Source: UBA6921 sp964532385
GTDB lineage: Bacteria > Pseudomonadota > Gammaproteobacteria > SG8-11
Assembly: GCA_964532385.1 (NCBI GenBank)
Contig: CAZHHW010000108.1
Span: 1-10,456 of the forward strand
DNA: 10,456 nucleotides
Reading direction: 5' to 3'
The first letter of the stretch is position 1, and each line of letters opens with the position of its first letter. The notes beneath the pieces were generated by a model, which saw only the letters and a program-made list of their open reading frames with translations, had not been told where the DNA came from and did not search any database. Positions 1 through 5,557 of this stretch are shown in pieces. The position numbers were made by a program, and so were the translations under genes.

Positions 1-1590
1 CCGGATGCCGTCGAGGAGGAGATCGCATCGCTGACGCCGCAGGTGCCGGAAGACGCCAAACAAGGCCGTGAAGACATTCGTAAAATTCCGCTGGTGACGA
101 TCGACGGCGAAGACGCGCGCGACTTCGACGACGCCGTATATTGCGAAAAAGACGGGCGCGGCTGGCGTTTGCTGGTTGCCATTGCCGACGTGTCGCATTA
201 TGTCAAGCCCGGCACTGCGCTGGACGAGGAAGCGAAGGAGCGCGGCAACTCGGTGTATTTTCCCGAACGCGTGATACCGATGTTGCCGGAAATTCTGTCG
301 AATGGTTTGTGTTCGATCAACCCCGACGTCGATCGCTTGTGCATGGTGTGCGAAATGTTCATTACGCCGGCGGGCGTGGTGAAGGATTACCGTTTCTTCG
401 AAGGTGTGATGCGTTCGCACGCGCGCCTGACTTACACCAAGGCCGCGGCGATGCTGGTCGATCAAGATGCCGCGCTGCGCGCGCAATATGCCGCCGTAGT
501 GCCGCATCTTGAAGATTTGTATCGCTTGTACCAGGCGCTGCGGGTGCAGCGTGATAAACGCGGAGCGATTGATTTCGACACCACCGAGACGCGTATCGTG
601 TTCGGCGCGGATCGCAAGATCGAACGCATTATTCCCGTGGTACGCAACGACGCGCACAAACTGATCGAAGAATGCATGATCGCCGCGAACGTGTGCGCCG
701 GAAAATATCTTGAAGAGAAGGAAATGCCCACGCTGTTTCGCGTGCATGAAGGCCCAGGTGACGAAAAACTGTTGAATTTGCGCGCGTTCCTGTCCGAGTT
801 GGGTTTGAGTTTGGGCGGCGGCGAAAAGCCGGAGCCCAAGCACTACGCGAAATTGCTTACGCAAATTCAAGGTCGTCCCGATCTACATCTGATTCAAACC
901 GTGATGCTGCGCAGTCTGAAGCAGGCGGTGTATGCGCCGGAAAATCTCGGTCATTTCGGTTTGTCGATTGAAGCGTATGTGCACTTTACTTCGCCGATCC
1001 GGCGCTATCCGGATCTGCTGGTGCATCGCGCGATTCGTCATGCCATTGCCGGCAAGCCCGCGCAGAAATTCCGTTACGATCACAACGACATGGTGGCGCT
1101 GGGCGAGAATTGTTCCGCCACCGAGCGCCGCGCCGACGAAGCCACGCGCGATGCGGTGGACTGGCTCAAATGCGAGTACATGACCGACAAAGTCGGCGAG
1201 ACTTTCGACGGGCTGATCACCGGAGTGACAGGTTTTGGCATTTTTGTCGAACTGAAAGACATTTATGTGGAAGGCCTGGTGCACGTCACCGCGTTGAGCA
1301 ACGATTATTACCGCTTCGACCCGGCCAAGCATCGCCTGCTCGGCGAGCGCACCAACACCATCTATCGCCTGGCCGACAACGTGCGCGTGCGCGTGGTGCG
1401 CGTCAGTCTCGACGAGCGCAAGATCGATTTTGAACTCGCGGACAGCGCTCCTCCCGCCGGTAAGCAAACCGCGCGGCGCTCAGGCAAACCATTGCCAAAG
1501 GATTCCGGCAAGGCGGCACCGAAAGAGGCACCTAAAAAAACGGCGAAGAAAAAACGTTCGCGCCGTAAGCGTGCGCCGAAGGCGTCATGA
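1..1590 (+). CDS. rnr: Ribonuclease R, 3'-5' exoribonuclease (5'-truncated by window edge)
   Basis: RNase R degrades structured RNA processively from the 3' end (mRNA decay, rRNA quality control, trans-translation) in the cytoplasm. The reading frame is open from base 1, so the gene starts upstream; 529 residues are visible. The RNB active-site motif DGEDARDFDD lies at visible residues 35-44; its four aspartates (35, 41, 43, 44) correspond to E. coli D272, D278, D280 and D281, so roughly 237 N-terminal residues (cold-shock domains and helix-turn-helix region) are missing from the window. The RNB domain continues through HFTSPIRRYPDL (base 982 on). An S1 domain follows at bases 1192-1440, and the protein ends in a Lys/Arg-rich tail of about 45 residues, as in E. 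coli RNase R. RNase II is unlikely because of the match to RNase R over the whole length and the basic tail. rlmB follows 14 bases later, probably in the same transcript. Confidence 0.97.
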   Translation, partial: PDAVEEEIASLTPQVPEDAKQGREDIRKIPLVTIDGEDARDFDDAVYCEKDGRGWRLLVAIADVSHYVKPGTALDEEAKERGNSVYFPERVIPMLPEILSNGLCSINPDVDRLCMVCEMFITPAGVVKDYRFFEGVMRSHARLTYTKAAAMLVDQDAALRAQYAAVVPHLEDLYRLYQALRVQRDKRGAIDFDTTETRIVFGADRKIERIIPVVRNDAHKLIEECMIAANVCAGKYLEEKEMPTLFRVHEGPGDEKLLNLRAFLSELGLSLGGGEKPEPKHYAKLLTQIQGRPDLHLIQTVMLRSLKQAVYAPENLGHFGLSIEAYVHFTSPIRRYPDLLVHRAIRHAIAGKPAQKFRYDHNDMVALGENCSATERRADEATRDAVDWLKCEYMTDKVGETFDGLITGVTGFGIFVELKDIYVEGLVHVTALSNDYYRFDPAKHRLLGERTNTIYRLADNVRVRVVRVSLDERKIDFELADSAPPAGKQTARRSGKPLPKDSGKAAPKEAPKKTAKKKRSRRKRAPKAS

Positions 1591-1604
1591 GTTGACATAG
1601 TAAA

Positions 1605-2348
1605 ATGCCCAGTGAAGATTTAATTTTCGGCTTGCATGCGATTGCCGCGGCACTGCGCAACGACAGCGTGCGTATGCTGGCGGTGTGGGTGCTGCAAGGC
1701 CGCAGCGATGCGCGCGTGCAGGAAGTGCTTGCGCTCGCCAAGCAACGCGGGGTGGCAGTGCAGCATGCGCCACGCCACACGCTCGATGAGATGGCGCCGG
1801 GTGCGCGTCATCAAGGCGTGATCGCGCGCTGCATGGGTTTGCCGTCCTACCACGAAGGTGACTTGGAAGCGCTGCTCGACGGTGTGCAGGGTGTGCCGTT
1901 ACTGCTGGTGCTCGACGGCGTGCAAGACCCGCATAACCTCGGCGCCTGCCTGCGCAGCGCCGACGCCGCCGGCGTGCACGCAGTGATTATTCCGAAAGAT
2001 CGTTCTTCGCCGTTAAATGCCACGGCGCGCAAAGTCGCCAGCGGTGCGGCGGAGAGCGTGCCTGTGGTGCAAGTGACCAATCTCGCGCGCACACTGCGCG
2101 AGCTGAAAGACCGCAATATCTGGCTGGTGGGCGCGGCGGGTGAAACCGACAAATCCATTTTCGAAACTGATTTGAAAGGGCCGCTGGCCATCGTCATGGG
2201 CGCGGAAGGTCAGGGCCTGCGCCGTCTGACCAAGGAGCATTGTGATTTCCTGGCTTACATTCCCATGGCCGGCGTGGTGGAGAGCCTTAACGTCTCGGTC
2301 GCCACCGGCATCTGCCTGTTCGAGGCAGTGCGGCAACGCTCATTGTAG
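1605..2348 (+). CDS. rlmB: 23S rRNA (guanosine-2251-2'-O)-methyltransferase RlmB
   Basis: RlmB uses S-adenosylmethionine to methylate the 2'-O of G2251 in the 23S rRNA peptidyl-transferase P-loop. The 247-residue product (E. coli: 243) has an N-terminal RNA-binding part (residues 1-75) and a C-terminal SPOUT/TrmH knot. The three SPOUT motifs are intact: motif 1 DGVQDPHNLGACLRSADAAG (104-123, with N111 and R117), motif 2 VMGAEGQGL (197-205, E201) and motif 3 IPMAG..ESLNVSVATG (219-235, N229). The start at 1605 gives an N-terminus collinear with E. coli RlmB; no convincing Shine-Dalgarno precedes it, so translation may be coupled to rnr, which ends 14 bases upstream. The rnr-rlmB pairing is conserved in gammaproteobacteria and supports RlmB over other TrmH paralogues. 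Confidence 0.96.
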   Translation: MPSEDLIFGLHAIAAALRNDSVRMLAVWVLQGRSDARVQEVLALAKQRGVAVQHAPRHTLDEMAPGARHQGVIARCMGLPSYHEGDLEALLDGVQGVPLLLVLDGVQDPHNLGACLRSADAAGVHAVIIPKDRSSPLNATARKVASGAAESVPVVQVTNLARTLRELKDRNIWLVGAAGETDKSIFETDLKGPLAIVMGAEGQGLRRLTKEHCDFLAYIPMAGVVESLNVSVATGICLFEAVRQRSL

Positions 2349-2476
2349 CTGTCTACAGAATTGAGCGCATGATCAAAACCACCGTGTCATGCCAGTCTCG
2401 CCGTTGCCAAATCGCAAGTAAGAAGAACCAAACGGGGCACGCTGTTATAACCAACTCGGAAATGCGGGCGGTGCGG

Positions 2477-2492
2477 CAGGGTAAGCACCCTG
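2477..2492. repeat. Perfect 6-bp inverted repeat upstream of the antitoxin gene
   Basis: CAGGGT (2477-2482) and ACCCTG (2487-2492) are separated by four bases. It lies about 20 bases upstream of the candidate -35 element of the antitoxin gene. It could be a protein-binding operator or a small RNA hairpin; it lacks a T-run, so it is not a standard terminator. Short palindromes of this size also occur by chance. Confidence 0.3.
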
Positions 2493-2509
2493 AATGTAAA
2501 TCACGCCAA

Positions 2510-2537
2510 TCGACTCCGTGAAAGCCTGTGATATTCT
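2510..2537 (+). promoter_or_regulatory. Candidate promoter of the toxin-antitoxin pair
   Basis: The sequence shows TCGACT at 2510-2515 (4 of 6 to TTGACA), a 16-base spacer and TATTCT at 2532-2537, preceded by TG at 2529-2530, which makes an extended -10 element. Transcription would begin near 2544, about 28 bases before the preferred start codon. The assignment rests on sequence resemblance only. Confidence 0.4.
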
Positions 2538-2558
2538 GATGCTACGTCAAGATTCATA

Positions 2559-2563
2559 CGGAG
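2559..2563 (+). promoter_or_regulatory. Ribosome binding site deciding the antitoxin start
   Basis: CGGAG at 2559-2563 is 8 bases from the ATG at 2572, a normal spacing, but only 2 bases from the in-frame ATG at 2566. An in-frame GTG at 2518 lies upstream of the candidate -10 element. The start at 2572 is therefore preferred. Confidence 0.55.
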
Positions 2564-2571
2564 CGATGCAT

Positions 2572-2760
2572 ATGCAAACCGCCAAGAAAGACGCGCAAGA
2601 GATGTTGAAAAATCTTCCGGAAGACAGCACGCTCGATGACATTCAGTATCACCTGTATGTGCTGGAAAAAATTCGCCGCGGGCAAGATGACATTCGTAAT
2701 GGACGTCGCTGCACGCATGAAGAAGCCAAGGAACGATTGCGCCGATGGCTCAAACCCTGA
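2572..2760 (+). CDS. Small antitoxin of a ParE/RelE-type toxin-antitoxin pair
   Basis: This 62-residue, highly charged protein is read as the antitoxin that binds and neutralises the toxin encoded immediately downstream. Its core has LPEDSTLDDIQYHLYVLEKI followed by a basic-acidic helix and a short ERLRRWL end. This matches a recurrent family of small proteins found directly before ParE-type toxins, often annotated only as hypothetical or addiction-module proteins. No helix-turn-helix or ribbon-helix-helix DNA-binding domain is obvious, so it is not clear that it autoregulates its promoter. The gene overlaps the toxin gene by 16 bases, typical of tight translational coupling in such modules. 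The start at 2572 is chosen on ribosome binding site spacing; 2566 is an alternative. Assignment as antitoxin depends mostly on context and family resemblance from memory. Confidence 0.8.
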   Translation: MQTAKKDAQEMLKNLPEDSTLDDIQYHLYVLEKIRRGQDDIRNGRRCTHEEAKERLRRWLKP

Positions 2761-3044
2761 TTTGGTCGAATGAAGCCCTCGACGATATCAATAGTATCGC
2801 TGAGTACATTCACCGTGATTCTCCCTACCATGCGCAACGGGTGGTTGAACGTATCTTTGAGATGGGTTTATCGCTTCCCGAGCAGCCGCAGTTGGGACGC
2901 CTCGTTCCCGAAGTGGGAAACCCCGGCATGCGCGAGCGCTTCATATACAGCTATCGCTTAATCTATGAGATCAAAGCACAAGAAATTCATATTCTGGCAG
3001 TGATCCATGGCAAACAATTACTGGAATCCACCGGGCGTTTTTGA
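2745..3044 (+). CDS. ParE/RelE-superfamily toxin
   Basis: The 99-residue product has the layout of ParE-type toxins: an opening strand and helix, IWSNEALDDINSIAEYIHRD (residues 6-25), a second helix HAQRVVERIFEMGLSL, a segment QLGRLVPEVGNPGMRERF, then two closing strands YSYRLIYEIK and EIHILAVIHGKQLLE. ParE proteins inhibit DNA gyrase, while related RelE proteins cleave mRNA on the ribosome; the family cannot be decided by sight, but the overall pattern is closest to ParE. The final motif, usually HG.R.L in relatives, reads HGKQLL here. The gene overlaps the antitoxin by 16 bases, in another frame, so the pair is co-translated. No frameshift or truncation is visible and the module looks intact. 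Confidence 0.9.
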   Translation: MAQTLIWSNEALDDINSIAEYIHRDSPYHAQRVVERIFEMGLSLPEQPQLGRLVPEVGNPGMRERFIYSYRLIYEIKAQEIHILAVIHGKQLLESTGRF

Positions 3045-3170
3045 AGGAACGTAACACCTGAACCTTCGGGATGGCTGCACGTTGCCGCCCGAGCTCAGAT
3101 CGCAAACCCCAGATGAAGGTGTTTTGTGGTTGCAGATGCCGCGTGTGGCTCAATACAGCAGCAATCCTGT

Positions 3171-3199
3171 TTGCGCGGTTTGGCGCTATCCAGTACAAT
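3171..3199 (+). promoter_or_regulatory. Candidate sigma-70 promoter of the rpsF-rpsR-rplI operon
   Basis: TTGCGC (3171-3176) and TACAAT (3194-3199) are separated by exactly 17 bases. The -10 hexamer matches consensus in 5 of 6 positions, the -35 in only 3 of 6. The bases after the -10 element (TTCCGCC) are GC-rich, as in promoters repressed by ppGpp during the stringent response, which would fit a ribosomal protein operon; that regulation is inferred. Predicted transcription starts near 3206, giving a leader of about 87 bases. Confidence 0.5.
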
Positions 3200-3216
3200 T
3201 CCGCCTCATTTTCCGG

Positions 3217-3268
3217 CCCACCTTGCCTTCAACCCGGTGAAGGCTTTGGAGTGAGCGGTAGCGCTCAC
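3217..3268 (+). promoter_or_regulatory. Candidate S6:S18-binding leader RNA of the rpsF operon
   Basis: Two strong hairpins are visible in the 5' leader. The first has 7-bp arms GCCTTCA (3225-3231) and TGAAGGC (3238-3244) around the loop ACCCGG, and can be extended across an internal loop by CC (3221-3222) with GG (3248-3249). The second has 7-bp arms GTGAGCG (3251-3257) and CGCTCAC (3262-3268) around GTAG. Leaders of rpsF in many bacteria carry an RNA element that the S6:S18 protein complex binds, mimicking its 16S rRNA site, with a conserved unpaired CCG. The CCG in the first loop is consistent with this. The structure is seen directly; the binding role is inferred, and the exact fold was not computed. 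Confidence 0.45.
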
Positions 3269-3292
3269 CCCATATCCAGAAGGAGTATTTAC

Positions 3293-3700
3293 ATGCGGCA
3301 TTACGAAGTTGTGTTTATGGTTCATCCGGATCAAAGCGATCAGGTGCCCGCGATGATTGAGCGTTACCGGACCATGATCGAAGCCGACAGCGGCAAGATT
3401 CACCGCCTCGAAGATTGGGGCCGCCGGCAACTGACCTATCCCATCGCAAAAGTTCACAAAGCCCATTATGTGTTGATGAATATCGAATGCACCCAGAAGG
3501 TGCTGGATGAACTCGGTGCCGCTTTCCGCTTTAACGATGCGGTGTTGCGTAATCTGGTCATCAGCACCGATGGCGCGGTGACCGAGCCTTCGCCGATCGC
3601 GCTGAACAAAGAACGTGAAAGCAGCAGCTCGTACCGCGATAGTGAGAACGCGCCTGCGGCAGAAGCCCTGGAAGAAGTCATTGAAGGCGCTGCGATCTAA
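3293..3700 (+). CDS. rpsF: 30S ribosomal protein S6
   Basis: S6 is a small-subunit platform protein that enters the ribosome as a heterodimer with S18. The 135-residue product opens MRHYEVVFMVHPDQS and contains KIHRLEDWGRRQLTYPI and KAHYVLMN, closely matching E. coli S6. The ATG at 3293 is fixed by AAGGAG at 3280-3285 with 7-base spacing and by the conserved N-terminus. The C-terminal tail (about residues 98-135) is variable in the family; here it is Ser/Glu rich and ends EEVIEGAAI rather than in the glutamate run that RimK extends in E. coli. rpsR follows after 41 bases, with no room for priB. Confidence 0.98.
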   Translation: MRHYEVVFMVHPDQSDQVPAMIERYRTMIEADSGKIHRLEDWGRRQLTYPIAKVHKAHYVLMNIECTQKVLDELGAAFRFNDAVLRNLVISTDGAVTEPSPIALNKERESSSSYRDSENAPAAEALEEVIEGAAI

Positions 3701-3741
3701 CACTTCCGATACAGCTTTTATCCAAATTCGAGGTCAATACC

Positions 3742-3975
3742 ATGCAACAACAACCGCGTTTTTTCCGCCGCAAACGTTTCTGCCGTTTTACCGCGGAAGG
3801 CATCAAGCACATTGATTACAAAGACATCGCATTGCTGAAGGGTTTCATCAGCGAAAACGGCAAGATTGTGCCGAGCCGCATCACCGGCACCAAGGCGCGT
3901 TTTCAGCGCCAGTTGTCGGTCGCCATCAAGCGGGCGCGTTTCCTGTCTTTGTTGCCGTACACTGACCAACATTAA
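3742..3975 (+). CDS. rpsR: 30S ribosomal protein S18
   Basis: S18 pairs with S6 on the small-subunit platform. The 77-residue product (E. coli: 75) carries the family core: FFRRKRFCRFTAEGI, then IDYKDIALLKGFI, then GKIVPSRITGTKA, and the basic helix QLSVAIKRARFLSLLPYTD. The ATG at 3742 is preceded by GAGGT (3730-3734) at 7 bases. The gene lies between rpsF and a DUF2232 membrane gene, the same order as in Pseudomonas. Its product with S6 may feed back on the rpsF leader. Confidence 0.98.
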   Translation: MQQQPRFFRRKRFCRFTAEGIKHIDYKDIALLKGFISENGKIVPSRITGTKARFQRQLSVAIKRARFLSLLPYTDQH

Positions 3976-3998
3976 ATCCGAGGTTTCGCATCCGGCAA

Positions 3999-4003
3999 CG
4001 GAG
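3999..4003 (+). promoter_or_regulatory. Ribosome binding site deciding the DUF2232 gene start
   Basis: CGGAG at 3999-4003 sits 8 bases before the ATG at 4012. An in-frame GTG at 4003 overlaps this site and an in-frame TTG at 4009 is only 5 bases away, so the ATG at 4012 is the best start. Confidence 0.6.
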
Positions 4004-4011
4004 TGTCATTG

Positions 4012-4917
4012 ATGCGTGCGCTGGCTTCTTACATCATGCGCGGCCGCATGCAGGCTATTTTTGCTGCGGTCGGGTTTATGGGGCTGTCGCTGATCTTTCC
4101 CTTGTTCAGCTATGTCAGCGCCGCGGCGATCGCCTTGGTGACGTTACGGTTAGGGTGGCGCGAGTCGCTGCTGGTGACGGGTGCCGCATTTGCGATCTCG
4201 GTGGTGGCCGGGTTGCTGCTGGGTGATCCGGGTGTCGGGGCATCATTTGCGCTGGTCGTATGGGTGCCGATTATTGTTCTGGCGCTGGTGTTGCGGCAAA
4301 CCATGTCGCTGCCCATCACCTTGGCGGTGGCTGCAAGTTTGGGCGCGCTGGGCGTGCTGGCCGTTTATGCGGGAATCGATGATCCGGCGGCATGGTGGCG
4401 CGAAAGCGTGATCAAGGTGATCCAGACGCAGATCCTGGATACCGCCGGTCTGGATGCGGAGCAAGCCGAAGTCTGGCATGCGGCGTTGGACCAAATGGCA
4501 AATGTCATGACCGGGATCGTCGTGGCATGGTTTGTACTCAGCAGTGTGTTGAGTTTGTTGCTGGCCCGCTGGTGGCAGGCGATGTTGTATAACCCGGGCG
4601 GTTTTCGCAAAGAGTTTCATCAATTGCGGCTGGGTAAGACCATGGCGATGATTGTGTTGGCCTTGATGCTGGCCAGTCTGCTGCCCTTGGACAAAATCGC
4701 GGCGGTCGGCAAGGACATCGTGATTGTTTTAGTGTTGCTGTATGTGTTGCAGGGTTTGGCCGTGGCGCATGCCGCCGTGGCAGCGCGCGGGGTAAATACG
4801 GGCTGGTTGGTCGCGTTGTATTTTGTCTTGATCCTGGCGCCCATGGTCGTGGCGATTGCCGGCCTGCTGGACACCTGGGTGGAGTTGAGGGGCAGGGTAC
4901 GGCCCATGCAAAATTGA
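4012..4917 (+). CDS. DUF2232 family polytopic membrane protein
   Basis: This 301-residue inner-membrane protein has eight or nine hydrophobic segments, roughly at residues 14-31, 33-47, 52-70, 77-95, 101-121, 166-185, 210-226, 235-257 and 263-288. A hydrophilic stretch at 122-165 divides the first five from the rest. Length, topology and position between rpsR and rplI match the uncharacterised membrane protein at this locus in Pseudomonas and relatives, assigned to DUF2232. The function of the family is not established; some distant relatives in Firmicutes (YybS) also lie beside ribosomal protein genes. Nothing in the sequence shows a catalytic motif. It is 36 bases after rpsR and 48 bases before rplI, so it is very likely co-transcribed with them. 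Confidence 0.85.
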   Translation: MRALASYIMRGRMQAIFAAVGFMGLSLIFPLFSYVSAAAIALVTLRLGWRESLLVTGAAFAISVVAGLLLGDPGVGASFALVVWVPIIVLALVLRQTMSLPITLAVAASLGALGVLAVYAGIDDPAAWWRESVIKVIQTQILDTAGLDAEQAEVWHAALDQMANVMTGIVVAWFVLSSVLSLLLARWWQAMLYNPGGFRKEFHQLRLGKTMAMIVLALMLASLLPLDKIAAVGKDIVIVLVLLYVLQGLAVAHAAVAARGVNTGWLVALYFVLILAPMVVAIAGLLDTWVELRGRVRPMQN

Positions 4918-4965
4918 AGAAGAGTTAATTGGTTAACGAATCCGGTTCATCGTGCGAGGTGTGTC

Positions 4966-5412
4966 ATGCAAGTTATTCTTTTGGAAAAAGTCGAAAATCT
5001 GGGCAGCTTGGGTGAAAAAGTCAATGTGCGTAACGGCTACGGGCGTAATTTCCTGATTCCGGAAGGCAAGGCGGTTCCTGCGACCGAAAGCAACGTTGCC
5101 AAGTTCGAAGCGCGCCGCGCGGAACTGGAAAAATCCGCCGCCGAAGTTCTTGCGGGTGCGCAGGCGCGTGCCGCGCAAATTGCCGGTGTGCATATCTCGA
5201 TTGCGCGTAAAGTCGGCGACGAAAACAAGTTGTTCGGTTCGGTGGGTACGGTCGACATCGCCGATGCGTTTACGCAAGCAGGCGTGGCTGTAGAACGTCA
5301 TGAAGTGCGTATGCCGACGGGTCCGCTGCGCGTGGCCGGTGATTTTGAAGTCGATTTGCATTTGCACGCCGACGTCAATATCAAAGTAAAGATTTCCATT
5401 ATTCCCGAGTAA
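4966..5412 (+). CDS. rplI: 50S ribosomal protein L9
   Basis: L9 binds 23S rRNA near the L1 stalk and affects translational fidelity and ribosome spacing. The 148-residue product shows the N-terminal RNA-binding domain MQVILLEKVENLGSLGEKVN with the family signature G.....V..GYGRNFLIP..KA (residues 13-36), a long connecting helix (about 41-75) rich in Ala, Glu and Arg, and a C-terminal domain from about 80 that includes NKLFGSVGTVDIADA and ends VKISIIPE. The ATG at 4966 follows GAGGT (4956-4960). It is the last gene of the operon; a strong terminator follows 18 bases after the stop. In many gammaproteobacteria dnaB comes next; here it does not. Confidence 0.98.
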   Translation: MQVILLEKVENLGSLGEKVNVRNGYGRNFLIPEGKAVPATESNVAKFEARRAELEKSAAEVLAGAQARAAQIAGVHISIARKVGDENKLFGSVGTVDIADAFTQAGVAVERHEVRMPTGPLRVAGDFEVDLHLHADVNIKVKISIIPE

Positions 5413-5430
5413 CCTATCGTCCTAGTCAAG

Positions 5431-5463
5431 AAGCGGCGCTCCTTCGGTAGCGCCGCTTTTTTT
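5431..5463 (+). terminator. Intrinsic terminator of the rpsF-rplI operon
   Basis: A perfect 10-bp stem, AAGCGGCGCT (5431-5440) and AGCGCCGCTT (5449-5458), encloses an 8-base loop that itself contains a CTTCGG tetraloop-type core, and is followed directly by TTTTT (5459-5463). The stop codon of the convergent protease gene (5462-5464) overlaps the T-run. On the reverse strand the stem is followed by CTTGACTAGG, a poor T-tract, so termination is expected to be stronger on the forward strand. Confidence 0.93.
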
Positions 5464-5557
5464 ATGCACTATTAATCAACACCGATAACCGCCGCCGCAG
5501 GACGCGCAGTCCTATTAATCCCATCAAACTCAATAGTTCCAATGCCGCGGTGGCCAC
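5462..5557 (-). other. Putative C-terminal sorting signal of the M4 protease
   Basis: Codons 865-895 encode a hydrophobic span (ATAALELLSLMGLIGL) followed by RVLRRR, preceded by a Ser/Gly/Ala-rich linker (SSGASAGA). This three-part layout resembles GlyGly-CTERM and related sorting tails that are processed by rhombosortase or similar enzymes in gammaproteobacteria. The glycine pair is missing, and eight residues follow the arginine cluster, so it could instead be a plain C-terminal membrane anchor. Confidence 0.45.

Larger units (their letters stand above)
2349..2571. other. Intergenic region between rlmB and the toxin-antitoxin pair
   Basis: This stretch of 223 bases has no convincing gene. 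It holds a short hairpin overlapping the rlmB stop (5-bp arms 2344-2348 and 2353-2357) without a following T-run, a 6-bp perfect inverted repeat at 2477-2492, and the candidate promoter of the antitoxin gene at 2510-2537. No clear terminator for rlmB is visible, so read-through into the toxin-antitoxin pair is possible. Confidence 0.6.
3045..3292. other. Intergenic region with the rpsF promoter and leader
   Basis: This stretch of 248 bases separates the toxin gene from rpsF. The first 125 bases show no recognisable gene, RNA or terminator. The remainder holds the candidate rpsF promoter (3171-3199) and a structured leader (about 3206-3292). The rpsF frame is open upstream to 3071, but that extension has no counterpart in S6 proteins and would run through the promoter. 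Confidence 0.6.

Noticed and set aside
1592..1624. Perfect -35 hexamer TTGACA just before rlmB with a TTTAAT downstream, as an rlmB promoter
   Set aside because: The spacer is 21 bases and the -10 would lie inside rlmB, so it could not drive the full gene.
2344..2357. Hairpin at the rlmB stop codon as a terminator
   Set aside because: Only a 5-bp stem with no T-run after it.
2971..3198. Reverse-strand open frame of 75 codons between the toxin gene and rpsF
   Set aside because: Overlaps the toxin gene end and the rpsF promoter, has no ribosome binding site that I can see and no recognisable protein features.
3071..3292. In-frame N-terminal extension of rpsF of 74 codons
   Set aside because: It runs through the candidate promoter and leader hairpins, has no similarity to S6, and the ATG at 3293 has a strong ribosome binding site and the conserved S6 N-terminus.
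4924..4937. Inverted repeat GTTAA-TTGG-TTAAC upstream of rplI as an operator
   Set aside because: Short AT-rich palindrome of 5-bp arms that could arise by chance; no promoter elements with suitable spacing were seen beside it.
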